DNA from: Kaiparowitsia implicata GSE-PSE-MK54-09C
Lineage (GTDB): Bacteria; Cyanobacteriota; Cyanobacteriia; Elainellales; Elainellaceae
Direction of reading: 5' to 3'
Assembly (NCBI GenBank): GCA_019359435.1
Contig: JAHHHI010000090.1
Span: forward strand, 1 to 64,000
Length of the DNA stretch: 64,000 nucleotides
The notes below the pieces were generated by a model. The model worked only from the letters and a program-made list of their open reading frames with translations, was not told where the DNA came from and searched no databases. Positions 26,631-34,499 of the stretch are shown here, piece by piece (the first letter of the stretch is position 1; each line of letters starts with the position of its first letter). The translations under genes and the position numbers were made by a program.

Positions 26631-27603
26631 CCTGGGCGATCGCGCCGATCGCACCCTGGTGATCACCCGCGTGTTCAACGCCCCCCGCGACTTGGTCTGG
26701 CAGGTGTGGACAGACCCAAATCACATTGCTCAGTGGTGGGGGCCAAGAGGCTTTACCACCCGTGTAGATGAGATGGATCTGCGCCCCGGCGGACAGTCAC
26801 GCTACGTCATGATTGGCCCCGACGGCACTGAATACCCCGCCAAAGGTGTATTCAAAGAGGTGGTGCCGCCTGAACGCATCGTCTCCACCGACGAGTTTGG
26901 CGAGGGCTACGACACTCTCATCGATGCCGATCTGCCTCAGGGCATGGTGATGACGACGCTGTTTGAAGATTTGGGTCACCAAACTAAACTCACCCTGGAA
27001 ATCCTGCACCCCACCGTGGAAGACCGCCGCAAGCACGAAGCCATGGGCGTGGTGGCCGGATGGCACTCCAGTCTCGACTGCATGACCGAGCATCTAGAGC
27101 GCCTGGGTGCCCAGCCAGGCCATGGGCTGGGGATGTCGCTGGTGGGCGATCGCGACCTCATTCTCACCCGCAGCTTCCGTGCCCCACGCCCCCAAGTGTG
27201 GAACGCCTGGACCCAGCCCCAGCATGTTCAGCGCTGGTTTGGCTGCGGCGACATGCCCATGACTGAGTGCACCATCGACCTGCGGGTGGGGGGCACCTGG
27301 CGCTACGTCTTGCAAAACCCTAGCGGCGATATGGCGCTATCTGGCGAATATTTGGAAGTTACTCCGTGCGATCGCCTAGTCGCCACTGAGCGTTATGAAT
27401 GGGTGCCCGACAGTGACCACATCAACACCCTCACCCTCACCGAGTGCGACGGCACCACCACCCTCCAGATTCTCGTTCAGTACGCTGCCGCCGCCCACCG
27501 CGACGCCGACCTTCAGCACGGCATGGAAACGGGCCTCAGAGACACCCTCAACCGTTTAGAAGCCCTGCTCATAGAAACCCCTGTGTTGACAGGCAACGCC
27601 TAG
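26608..27603 (+). CDS. Tandem SRPBCC (AHSA1-type) protein
   Basis: 331 residues containing two AHSA1/START-like domains: about 15-165 (TLVITRVFNAPRDLVWQVWT...WWGPRGF) and about 182-320 (LILTRSFRAPRPQVWNAWT...RWFG). Each is normally a separate protein of about 150 residues; here they are fused in one frame. The fold forms a hydrophobic pocket for small molecules. Translational overlap with the ArsR-type gene shows a single operon, so the repressor and this binding or modifying protein respond to the same unknown signal. Confidence 0.92.
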   Translation: MTHATPSDLGDRADRTLVITRVFNAPRDLVWQVWTDPNHIAQWWGPRGFTTRVDEMDLRPGGQSRYVMIGPDGTEYPAKGVFKEVVPPERIVSTDEFGEGYDTLIDADLPQGMVMTTLFEDLGHQTKLTLEILHPTVEDRRKHEAMGVVAGWHSSLDCMTEHLERLGAQPGHGLGMSLVGDRDLILTRSFRAPRPQVWNAWTQPQHVQRWFGCGDMPMTECTIDLRVGGTWRYVLQNPSGDMALSGEYLEVTPCDRLVATERYEWVPDSDHINTLTLTECDGTTTLQILVQYAAAAHRDADLQHGMETGLRDTLNRLEALLIETPVLTGNA

Positions 27604-27756
27604 ATCGTCCTACCAATTGGTCAAATAGCCTTTAACGGCCCAGAGTCTAGAGTCTGCGGTATACGGTTCAAGGCAGGCCGTAAACCTACACCCTATACCT
27701 TGCGACGTGAACTTTGGAGTCAATTCAGAACACTTACGTAATTGGGAGATCCTGCA

Positions 27757-28119
27757 ATGACCTACGTAGACGGGTTTGTATTAGCCGTACCTACCGCCAA
27801 CAAAGAGCGCTATCGGCAACACGCCGAGACGGTGGCGGCTGTTTTCAAAGAGCATGGTGCACTCAAACTGGTTGAATGCTGGGGCGACGATGTTCCCGAG
27901 GGCGACGTGACCTCGTTTCCCATGGCGGTCAAGCGCCAGGCCGATGAAACCGTCTGCTTCTCGTGGATTCTCTGGCCCTCCCGCCAAGTCAGAGATGACG
28001 GCATGAAGAAGGTCATGGCCGATCCACGCCTGCAACCGGAGAAAAATCCATCTGCTGCTATGCCCTTTGATGGCCACCGCCTAATCTATGGCGGCTTCGA
28101 AATGATCGTGGATGTTTAA
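27757..28119 (+). CDS. DUF1428 protein
   Basis: A 120-residue protein of the DUF1428 family (starting MTYVDGFVLAVPTANKERYR, with LVECWGDDVPEGDVTSF and FSWILWPSRQVRDDGMKKVM). The fold is a dimeric ferredoxin-like alpha/beta barrel, related to antibiotic-monooxygenase-type proteins; biochemical function is not known. GGGAGA lies eight bases before the ATG at 27757. Members often occur near SRPBCC and VOC proteins, as here. Confidence 0.9.
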   Translation: MTYVDGFVLAVPTANKERYRQHAETVAAVFKEHGALKLVECWGDDVPEGDVTSFPMAVKRQADETVCFSWILWPSRQVRDDGMKKVMADPRLQPEKNPSAAMPFDGHRLIYGGFEMIVDV

Positions 28120-28144
28120 CCGCCCCTCACTGCTAGAAGGAGAC

Positions 28145-28552
28145 ATGATGCCTGTTTCAGCTATGACGGTGCCCCTATGGGGGCTGGTCATTTTTATTCT
28201 GTGGACGATCGCCGTCGTCGTCCTGTTGCTAGCGGTCAGAATCCGTCACCTTTCGGCGGGTGGGTCACCCAAAGACTTTGGAACGCCCGACAATGCCAGT
28301 CTGCTGTGGCGACTCTACCGCGCTCAGGCAAACTTGGTGGAAAACCTGCCCCTATACCTGGGCGTCGTGTTTCTACTAACGGTGCGAGAAGCAGCTAGCC
28401 CAGTGATTAGCTGGCTTGTTGCGATATACATTGCAGCGCGGTTGGTGCATTCCGCTATTCATATTGCTGGGCTGAACCCGATGGGTCGGTTAATCAGCTT
28501 GGGAGTTCAATTCACTTGCCTGGTGGTATTGCTGGTTTTGGCGGTGACTTAG
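28145..28552 (+). CDS. MAPEG-family membrane protein
   Basis: A 135-residue protein with four hydrophobic segments, beginning near LWGLVIFILWTIAVVVLLLA. The MAPEG pattern RAQANLVENLPLYLGVVFLL (helix 2, with the conserved ExxP) is clear, as is AARLVHSAIHIAGLNPMGR. The family includes glutathione-dependent membrane enzymes that conjugate or reduce lipophilic electrophiles; bacterial members are mostly uncharacterised. AGAAGGAGA lies directly before the ATG at 28145, so translation should be strong. Confidence 0.88.
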   Translation: MMPVSAMTVPLWGLVIFILWTIAVVVLLLAVRIRHLSAGGSPKDFGTPDNASLLWRLYRAQANLVENLPLYLGVVFLLTVREAASPVISWLVAIYIAARLVHSAIHIAGLNPMGRLISLGVQFTCLVVLLVLAVT

Positions 28553-28581
28553 AGCAGCCGTAGAAGCTCCATGACAACACC

Positions 28582-28931
28582 ATGGCAACAATCTATTACA
28601 CAGCGACTAGCCTTGACGGCTTCATTGCCGATCAAAATCACTCCCTGAACTGGCTATTTCAGTTTGGTGAGCTAGAGCCAAATACGTTTGATCAGTTTCT
28701 AGACGGGGTGGGGATGATCTGGCAGGCCAGTTCTACGACTGTGGGCTACTCAATGAACTGGTGGTGCAGGTGGCCTCTGTCACCTTGGGCAGCGGCGCAC
28801 CGCTGTTCCCGAGCCAGATCGAGCCGCCGCTGAAGCTGTTATCAGCCAAACCCTACGGGCACAATTTTGTGGAATTGCACTATGAAGTTCTGCCCCCATT
28901 CTTGCACCCTAAAGAGCACCGTAAAGAATAA
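28582..28931 (+). pseudogene. Broken RibD/dihydrofolate-reductase-like gene
   Basis: The first part (MATIYYTATSLDGFIADQNH...) is the N-terminus of a RibD C-terminal-type reductase. After about 50 codons the homology continues in another frame as LYDCGLLNELVVQVASVTLG, then APLFPSQIEPPLKLLSAKPY, ending at a TAA at 28929-28931. Much of the middle, about 70 residues including part of the NADPH-binding region, is missing, and a frame shift separates the two ends. It is therefore an internal-deletion pseudogene. Confidence 0.75.
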
Positions 28932-29010
28932 TTTCGTCCTCGCAGATAATAGTATATACGTACTAAAATAGCCACGTTGCTGATTAGTGCTTATCACGCA
29001 GGTTATACCC

Positions 29011-29556
29011 ATGCCTGAGTTCAACGCGATATCGCTTCGGCCCGCTTCTCCCGCTGATGCCGCCCTGCTGCGAGGCTGGGAAAAGCAACCCCACATTATC
29101 GCTAGCCACGGTGCTGACGACTGGGAGTGGGAAGTGGAACTGCCCCGCGCCCCCACCTGGCGCGAGCAGCTAATCACTGAGCTTGAGGGTCGCCCCATTG
29201 GCTTTATTCAAATTATTGACCCGGCTCAAGAAGACAGCCACTACTGGGGCGAAGTGCCTGCCAATTTGCGGGCGATCGATATCTGGATTGGCGAACCCAC
29301 CGAACTAGGCAAAGGCTATGGCACTGCCATGATGCGGCTGGCCCTCGCCTGCTGCTTTGCCGACCCCCAAGTCACTGCGGTGCTGATTGACCCGCTAGAC
29401 AGCAACATCCGCGCCCACCGCTTTTATGAGCGCCTGGGGTTCAAATTTCTGGAGCATCGCCGCTTTGGCGATGACGATTGCGCGGTCTATCGCCTAGGTC
29501 GCACTGATTGGGCCAACGTGACATCAGTGGAAAGCACTGCCCATGTCCCTTCCTGA
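29011..29556 (+). CDS. GNAT N-acetyltransferase, AAC(6')-like
   Basis: A 181-residue acetyltransferase. The CoA-binding motif A is IGEPTELGKGYGTAMMRLAL, and motif B is DSNIRAHRFYERLGFKFLEH. The N-terminal LRPASPADAALLRGWEKQPH and WREQLITELEGRPIGFIQII segments match the subgroup containing AAC(6') aminoglycoside acetyltransferases. Aminoglycoside activity should not be assumed, since many chromosomal homologues act on other amines. It overlaps the following VOC gene by 14 nt. Confidence 0.85.
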   Translation: MPEFNAISLRPASPADAALLRGWEKQPHIIASHGADDWEWEVELPRAPTWREQLITELEGRPIGFIQIIDPAQEDSHYWGEVPANLRAIDIWIGEPTELGKGYGTAMMRLALACCFADPQVTAVLIDPLDSNIRAHRFYERLGFKFLEHRRFGDDDCAVYRLGRTDWANVTSVESTAHVPS

Positions 29557-29917
29557 ACAACGCGTTATTCCGGCGCTGCGTATTACCCAGTATGAGCGCA
29601 GCAAAGCGTTTTATCTCGACCAGCTTGGTTTTGAGCTGGAGTGGGAGCACCGCTTTGAACCGCATTTTCCGGTGTTTATGTCGGTGGTGTGCGATCGCAT
29701 GCGGCTTTACCTATCAGAGCACACAGGAGACTGCCAAGTTGGCGGCTTGGTTCATTTTGTCGTTCCAGAAGTAGAAACCTGGTATCAGGAATTCCTCGAA
29801 CGGGGTGTACCCATAACTGTTTCACCCAACAACGACCTAGGCTTTTGCCAAATGACCATTGCTGACCCCGACGGTAATCAACTGAGATTTATGGAGCCAG
29901 CCTACAACAGTACCTAA
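29543..29917 (+). CDS. VOC-family protein (glyoxalase/bleomycin-resistance type)
   Basis: A 124-residue protein with the VOC fold: IPALRITQYERSKAFYLDQL, RMRLYLSEHTGD, VHFVVPEVETWYQEF and MTIADPDGNQLRFMEP, the last motif carrying the usual glutamate region. Length and pattern resemble bleomycin-binding proteins, but members also include glyoxalases, dioxygenases and fosfomycin enzymes. It is translationally coupled to the GNAT gene. The ligand is unknown. Confidence 0.88.
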   Translation: MSLPEQRVIPALRITQYERSKAFYLDQLGFELEWEHRFEPHFPVFMSVVCDRMRLYLSEHTGDCQVGGLVHFVVPEVETWYQEFLERGVPITVSPNNDLGFCQMTIADPDGNQLRFMEPAYNST

Positions 29918-29978
29918 CCCTGTATCCGGCCGCCTCGTTTGATCGCTAAATAAGTCTCATTTAATGAGGTAACTAATT

Positions 29979-30422
29979 ATGACTAGCACGCCCAAAAAAA
30001 CGGGAGCAACCATTATTCCAACCCTGCGGTATGACGATGCGGCAGCGGCTATTGAGTGGCTATGCAAGGCTTTTGGCTTTGAGCAGCACCGAGTGGTGCC
30101 CGGCGAAAACAACACCATTGCCCATGCCGAACTCACCTTTGGCAACGGCATGGTCATGCTGGGTTCCGTCCGCGATGACCTGTTTGGTCAACTCCAGCAG
30201 CCGCCCAGCCGGGTTGGATCTGTGGTCTGCCAGAGTCCTTATATTCTGGTGGATAAGGTGGATCAGCACTATAACCGTGCGATCGCCGCTGGAGCCGAAA
30301 TCGTTATGGAGATCCAAGACCAAGACTACGGCGGGCGCGACTACTCTTGCCGCGACCCAGAGGGATATCTGTGGAATTTTGGCACCTACGACCCCTGGAG
30401 CAACGCACCCCCACAGGCGTAG
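29979..30422 (+). CDS. VOC-family protein, PhnB-like (second)
   Basis: A 147-residue VOC protein: ATIIPTLRYDDAAAAIEWLC, FGFEQHRVVPGENNTIAHAE, FGNGMVMLGSVRDD and DYSCRDPEGYLWNFGTYDPW. This is the PhnB/glyoxalase subgroup lacking a clear catalytic assignment. It is 61 bp after the previous VOC gene and oriented the same way. Function is likely small-molecule binding or detoxification, inferred from family. Confidence 0.88.
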   Translation: MTSTPKKTGATIIPTLRYDDAAAAIEWLCKAFGFEQHRVVPGENNTIAHAELTFGNGMVMLGSVRDDLFGQLQQPPSRVGSVVCQSPYILVDKVDQHYNRAIAAGAEIVMEIQDQDYGGRDYSCRDPEGYLWNFGTYDPWSNAPPQA

Positions 30423-30601
30423 GCAAAAGACACAAATTACCGCAAAACCATTAGCCTCCCTGTCGATTTCGCGCCCCCCCGTTCGACTAATGGGTAGAGC
30501 CAACAATGAACGTTAGCCCCGTTCACTCTAGAGACAGCCCAGGATTGTTCCCAAGTCGTTGCCCTTTGTTCGATGTAGTTCTTTTATTCACGGAGACCGT
30601 T

Positions 30602-31003
30602 ATGCAAGTTAATCCTTACCTGATGTTCGATGGCCAATGCGAAGCCGCCTTCAAGTTTTATCACCAGGTTTTAGGTGGGGAGCTAGGCGATATGATGACC
30701 TTCGCTGGTTCCCCCGCCGAGAGTGAAGTGCCCCCCGAGTTTGCCAACAAAATCATGCACACCCAGCTAACCCTAGGTGACTGGGCGATTATGGGGTCTG
30801 ACTGCCCCCCAGGGCAGTACGATGCGCCCAAAGGCTTTTCAGTTTCGCTGCAAATTCCTGACCGAGACAAAGCCGAGCACATTTTTCAGGCCCTAGCCGA
30901 AGGCGGCACCATTCAAATGCCCCTAGAGAAAACCTTTTGGGCGCAGCTATTTGGCATGGCAACCGATAAATTTGGCATTCCCTGGATGATCAACTGCGAA
31001 TAG
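30602..31003 (+). CDS. VOC-family protein, PhnB-like (third)
   Basis: A 133-residue member of the 3-demethylubiquinone-9 methyltransferase-like/PhnB group: MQVNPYLMFDGQCEAAFKFY, then GGELGDMMTFAGSPAE and FWAQLFGMATDKFGIPWMIN. The start is at 30602, preceded by GGAG; the longer frame from 30506 is spacer. It is the third VOC protein in 1.5 kb, and it is distinct from the other two rather than a recent duplicate. Confidence 0.9.
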   Translation: MQVNPYLMFDGQCEAAFKFYHQVLGGELGDMMTFAGSPAESEVPPEFANKIMHTQLTLGDWAIMGSDCPPGQYDAPKGFSVSLQIPDRDKAEHIFQALAEGGTIQMPLEKTFWAQLFGMATDKFGIPWMINCE

Positions 31004-31177
31004 ACCCAGATTGAGGAACCTGGATTAGGGCAGTGCCCACCTTGGGAGAAGCCGTTCTCCAAAAATCCCCTACACAGAACTTAGTTCTTCACAGCATTAA
31101 TCGGGCTTCTGTAGGTCATATCCAGCGATGACATGCAGCCATTAGCCCTCAAAAGCAATAACTCATGGAGAGATCTA

Positions 31178-31702
31178 ATGACTACTACACCTGACGCACA
31201 ACAAACCCAACCCGCCGTAGAACAGCCCCAAAAAGAACACCAGTGGCTTCAACAACTGTTGGGCGAGTGGACCTATGAGGTTGAAGGCATGACAGAACCC
31301 GATCAGCCTATGGAAACATCCACGGGCACAGAGAGCGTGAGATCTGTAGGTGGTCTCTGGGTGGTGGCCGAAGGCCAGGGCGAAATGTGTGGCACTCTGG
31401 CCACTACCATTATGACCCTCGGCTACAGCCCCCAAAAGCAGCGTTTTGTCGGCACCTGGATAGGGTCGATGATGACCCACCTCTGGATCTACGACGGTGA
31501 ACTCGACGCCGCTGAACGGGTGCTCACCCTGCATTCTGAAGGCCCTTCTATGGCTGGCGAAGGCAAAATGGGCCAGTACAAAGACGTGATCGAATTCAAG
31601 AGCCCTGATCACCGGGTACTGAACTCCTTTTGCATGGGTGATGACGGTCAGTGGCAGCAGTTTATGACGGCAAATTACCATTGCAAATCACCCAAAGCCT
31701 AA
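31178..31702 (+). CDS. DUF1579 protein
   Basis: A 174-residue protein of the DUF1579 family, with LGEWTYEVEGM, GGLWVVAEGQGEMCG, MTLGYSPQKQRFVGTWIGSM and a lipocalin-like beta pattern to the end. GGAGAG lies just before the ATG at 31178. Function is unknown; members are common in the same genomic company as PhnB-like and SRPBCC proteins. An 11-bp stem hairpin follows the stop, probably ending this transcription unit. Confidence 0.9.
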   Translation: MTTTPDAQQTQPAVEQPQKEHQWLQQLLGEWTYEVEGMTEPDQPMETSTGTESVRSVGGLWVVAEGQGEMCGTLATTIMTLGYSPQKQRFVGTWIGSMMTHLWIYDGELDAAERVLTLHSEGPSMAGEGKMGQYKDVIEFKSPDHRVLNSFCMGDDGQWQQFMTANYHCKSPKA

Positions 31703-31709
31703 GCGTGAT

Positions 31710-31763
31710 CCGTAGGGTGGAATGGCCCTGAATTAAGGCCGGTGGTCATTGCCCACCCTACGG
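31710..31763. terminator. Hairpin with 11-bp perfect stem after the DUF1579 gene
   Basis: CCGTAGGGTGG (31710-31720) pairs exactly with CCACCCTACGG (31753-31763), with an inner GGCC/GGCC stem. No U-tract follows, so it may be an interspersed repeat rather than a true terminator. A similar GTGGGCA/TGCCCAC sequence occurs at 40670-40686. Confidence 0.4.
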
Positions 31764-31849
31764 TTAGACCAAGGCTTTTGGCTGCGGGGTTGTCGTGCGC
31801 AATTGCGAGATAAAACACGATTAAAGCTGTGAAACCTAGGCGACAACCC

Positions 31850-32353
31850 ATGCTTTACATTTTCGGCGGTCTCCCAGGAACTGGAAAATCGTCTTTATCT
31901 TTTATCCTGGCTAATCAGAAAAGGGCCGTTTATCTACGCATTGATACGATTGAGCAGGCGATTAGAAAGGCCGATATGGACGATATCGGCCCGGAAGGCT
32001 ATGGGGTGGCCTACGGTATAGCGTTAGATAATCTGCGCTTGGGGCTCGATGTAGTGGCAGATTCTGTCAACCCTTTAGCCATTACGCGGGCAGCCTGGCG
32101 CGAAACTGCCGTTCTGGCCGACCACCCGTTTGTGGAGATCGAAATTATTTGTTCGAATGCTGAGGAGCACCAGGCCCGAGTTGAGTCTAGAACAACCGAC
32201 ATTGCTGGCTTAAAGCTCCCCACATGGAAGGATGTGCTCTGTCGTACCTATGAGCCGTGGCAAACAGCCTCGATTGTGGTTGACACCGCAGGTCGGTCAA
32301 TCGAGCAGAGCATGACTGAGATGCTTGAAGCGTTATGCCTTAAAGGGCACTGA
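31850..32353 (+). CDS. P-loop ATPase/kinase
   Basis: A 167-residue protein beginning MLYIFGGLPGTGKSSLSFIL, with Walker A GLPGTGKS. A catalytic-looking RIDTIEQAIRK follows, then DNLRLGLDVVADSVNP and an RxxxR-type lid (HQARVESRTTDIAGLKLP). It resembles predicted AAA-type kinases related to chloramphenicol phosphotransferase and zeta toxins; substrate unknown. The ATG at 31850 is chosen because homology starts there. Confidence 0.85.
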   Translation: MLYIFGGLPGTGKSSLSFILANQKRAVYLRIDTIEQAIRKADMDDIGPEGYGVAYGIALDNLRLGLDVVADSVNPLAITRAAWRETAVLADHPFVEIEIICSNAEEHQARVESRTTDIAGLKLPTWKDVLCRTYEPWQTASIVVDTAGRSIEQSMTEMLEALCLKGH

Positions 32354-32376
32354 TATTGAGCAACGGAGGTTTTACG

Positions 32377-32865
32377 GTGACGTTGAAAATCTGGCGCTTT
32401 GTGACGATTCTTCTCTCTGCTTTGGCGCTGGGGATGGCATTTTGCCACGCCTTGGAGTTGCCTGCCAAAATGCAGTATCCGGCAGAGCTATACATTACAG
32501 TGCAAAACAGTTTGTATAGGGCATTTGGCCCGCCTCATATTGGGGCATTCATTGAGGTTGCGACTCCGCTAGCGGCGATCGCCCTCGCGATATTAGTCCG
32601 CAAGCGCCGACCGGCTTTTCAATGGACGCTAATCGGTCTTGTCGCTGTGCTTTTAGCCTTTCCAATCCTCTTTTTTGCGTTTACAGAGCCTGTCAACACT
32701 GTGTTTAGAGAGGCTACACCAGAGTCTATTCCGCCCAACTGGGAGCAACTTCGTATTCAATGGGAATATTCACACTTGGCTCGGTTTTTCTGTCACCTCG
32801 TTGGCTTTAGCTCGTTGGTCATTGCGGTGATAGCAGAAACCTCGGATCACCTCCATTCGAGTTAG
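32377..32865 (+). CDS. DUF1772-like membrane protein
   Basis: About 162 residues with four membrane segments (FVTILLSALALGMAFCHALE, VATPLAAIALAILV, WTLIGLVAVLLAFPILFFAF, LVGFSSLVIAVIAE). The ALGMAFCHALELPAKM and EPVNTVF motifs resemble DUF1772/anthrone oxygenase-like proteins. The start is a GTG at 32377 with ACGGAGG eight bases upstream; a TTG at 32356 is also in frame. It begins shortly after the kinase gene and may share its transcript. Role unknown. Confidence 0.8.
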   Translation: MTLKIWRFVTILLSALALGMAFCHALELPAKMQYPAELYITVQNSLYRAFGPPHIGAFIEVATPLAAIALAILVRKRRPAFQWTLIGLVAVLLAFPILFFAFTEPVNTVFREATPESIPPNWEQLRIQWEYSHLARFFCHLVGFSSLVIAVIAETSDHLHSS

Positions 32866-33159
32866 GCAGTGTTTGAGCAGATCTCAAACTCATGTTTAGA
32901 TCCTGCAACTGTCGAGTGGACTAGGGCATGGGTTAAAGCTCGGTCAAACCCAGATTCCTTCGTATGCAAAATCAAGGTTTCAGGGGGTTCTAAAACGGAC
33001 TTGAGAACCATTGATGCTTTGAGGTCCACGCAGCACGAGGGTGCCAAAACACTTAATCCATTAACAGCGCTTCCAGCACTCTATCAAACCGTTTTGGGTG
33101 GGTACGCCGCTGTTGCTATACCATGTGGAAGCTGATAGATCTCGCTAAGAGAAAATCCA
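32866..33159. other. Spacer before the glycosyltransferase gene
   Basis: About 294 bp. An 88-codon frame crosses it, but its composition is unconvincing. The sequence GGTTCT...AGAACC near 32987-33010 can form a short hairpin. I see no reliable gene. Confidence 0.35.
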
Positions 33160-34434
33160 ATGACGCATTTTGGTGTGTTTTGTCCTGGAGCGATCGGCCA
33201 TCTCAACCCTATGGGTAATTTGAGTCGTGAGCTATTACGCCGAGGTCATCGAGTTACTTTATTTGGCGTGCCCGATGTGCGACTCAAAATGGCTCGATCT
33301 GGACTAGAGTTTTTTGAAATTGGAGCTGAGGAATTTCCCCCCGGCGCCCTTGAAGTGATCTACGCTCAACTAGGAACTATGGACGGACTAGCAGGGCTAA
33401 AATTTTCGATTCAATGTTTTCAACAAGAAGCAGAAATGCTATTTCAACGGGCACCTGCAGCGATTCAGTTAGCCGGAGTTGAAGCCTTGATCATAGATCA
33501 GGTGACAACGGCTATGGGTACTGTGGCCGATTATCTCAATCTACCCTTTGTCACCGTGTGCAATGCACTTTTAATCAATCGCGAGCCTGGGATTCCGCCT
33601 TATTTCACCCACTGGCGCTACCAAGATACCCGCTGGGCCAGGGTGCGGAACCGACTAGGAAACAGGCTGATTGCATATCTCACGCGTTCAATCTGGAGGA
33701 CTGTGGTGCAGCAGCGGCAACGGTGGCACCTCTCGCCTCACCGCTATCGGGAGGATGCCTATTCTCAGCTAGCACAAATCTGTCAACTTCCGGCTGGCTT
33801 TGATTTTCCCCGCAAGCAGTTGCCCGCCTGCTTTCACTATACGGGGCCATTGCTAGACCCCCAAAGTTCGGAGCCAGTCGCCTTTGATAGCTCTGCGTTT
33901 CCCTTTGAGCAGCTGACCTCAAAGCCCTTAATTTATGCCTCTTTAGGTACGCTACAAAACCGCAATTGGAAGCTTTTTGAAGCGATTGCAGACGCCTGTT
34001 TGGGTCTGGATGCTCAGCTGGTCATTTCTTTAGGTGATCCCAATCGAGAGGTCGCAACGCTGAAGTTACCTGGTTCACCGCTAGTAGTGGCCTATGCTCC
34101 TCACCAACAGCTGATTCGTCGATCATCGTTGGTCATTACCCATGCCGGGATGAATACTGTGATTGGCGCGTTGAGTTGTGGTGTGCCGTTGGTTGCCATT
34201 CCCATTACGAATGAACAGCCAGGAATTGCTGCTCGACTGGCCCAAACCGGAGCCGGAGAGGTTGTTCCCCTTGCAAAATTGACGGTGCCGAAGCTCCGTG
34301 CTGCTGTGGAGGCGGTGTTGGCCGAGCCGTCCTATCGTGAGCATGCCGCTCGGATGCAAGCTGAGATTCGGCAGTGTGGCGGTGTTATCGCTGCTGCAGA
34401 TGTGATCGAAGCGGCGATCGCCCCTACCCATTAG
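33160..34434 (+). CDS. UGT-type glycosyltransferase (GT1)
   Basis: A 424-residue enzyme with the GT-B two-domain layout. The acceptor domain starts THFGVFCPGAIGHLNPMGNL with the conserved catalytic histidine region GHLNP. The donor domain has LIYASLGTLQNR and the UGT/MGT signature VVAYAPHQQLIRRSSLVITHAGMNT, then GVPLVAIPITNEQPGIAARL. Related enzymes glycosylate macrolides, flavonoids, sterols and zeaxanthin (CrtX). Which lipophilic acceptor is used here cannot be told. It ends the run of small detoxification-type genes. Confidence 0.9.
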   Translation: MTHFGVFCPGAIGHLNPMGNLSRELLRRGHRVTLFGVPDVRLKMARSGLEFFEIGAEEFPPGALEVIYAQLGTMDGLAGLKFSIQCFQQEAEMLFQRAPAAIQLAGVEALIIDQVTTAMGTVADYLNLPFVTVCNALLINREPGIPPYFTHWRYQDTRWARVRNRLGNRLIAYLTRSIWRTVVQQRQRWHLSPHRYREDAYSQLAQICQLPAGFDFPRKQLPACFHYTGPLLDPQSSEPVAFDSSAFPFEQLTSKPLIYASLGTLQNRNWKLFEAIADACLGLDAQLVISLGDPNREVATLKLPGSPLVVAYAPHQQLIRRSSLVITHAGMNTVIGALSCGVPLVAIPITNEQPGIAARLAQTGAGEVVPLAKLTVPKLRAAVEAVLAEPSYREHAARMQAEIRQCGGVIAAADVIEAAIAPTH

Positions 34435-34499
34435 AACAACTAGGGCAGAGAGTCGTCTTTACGCATTTCTGCTACACCTTAGCGTTTATGGTTTTGGCA

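Noticed and set aside
29011-29556. Aminoglycoside resistance gene
   Set aside because: It is AAC(6')-like in pattern, but sequence alone does not establish drug acetylation; it is called as a general GNAT enzyme.
32869-33135. 88-codon frame before the glycosyltransferase
   Set aside because: No family resemblance, no good start site, and the region has inverted-repeat structure typical of spacer DNA.
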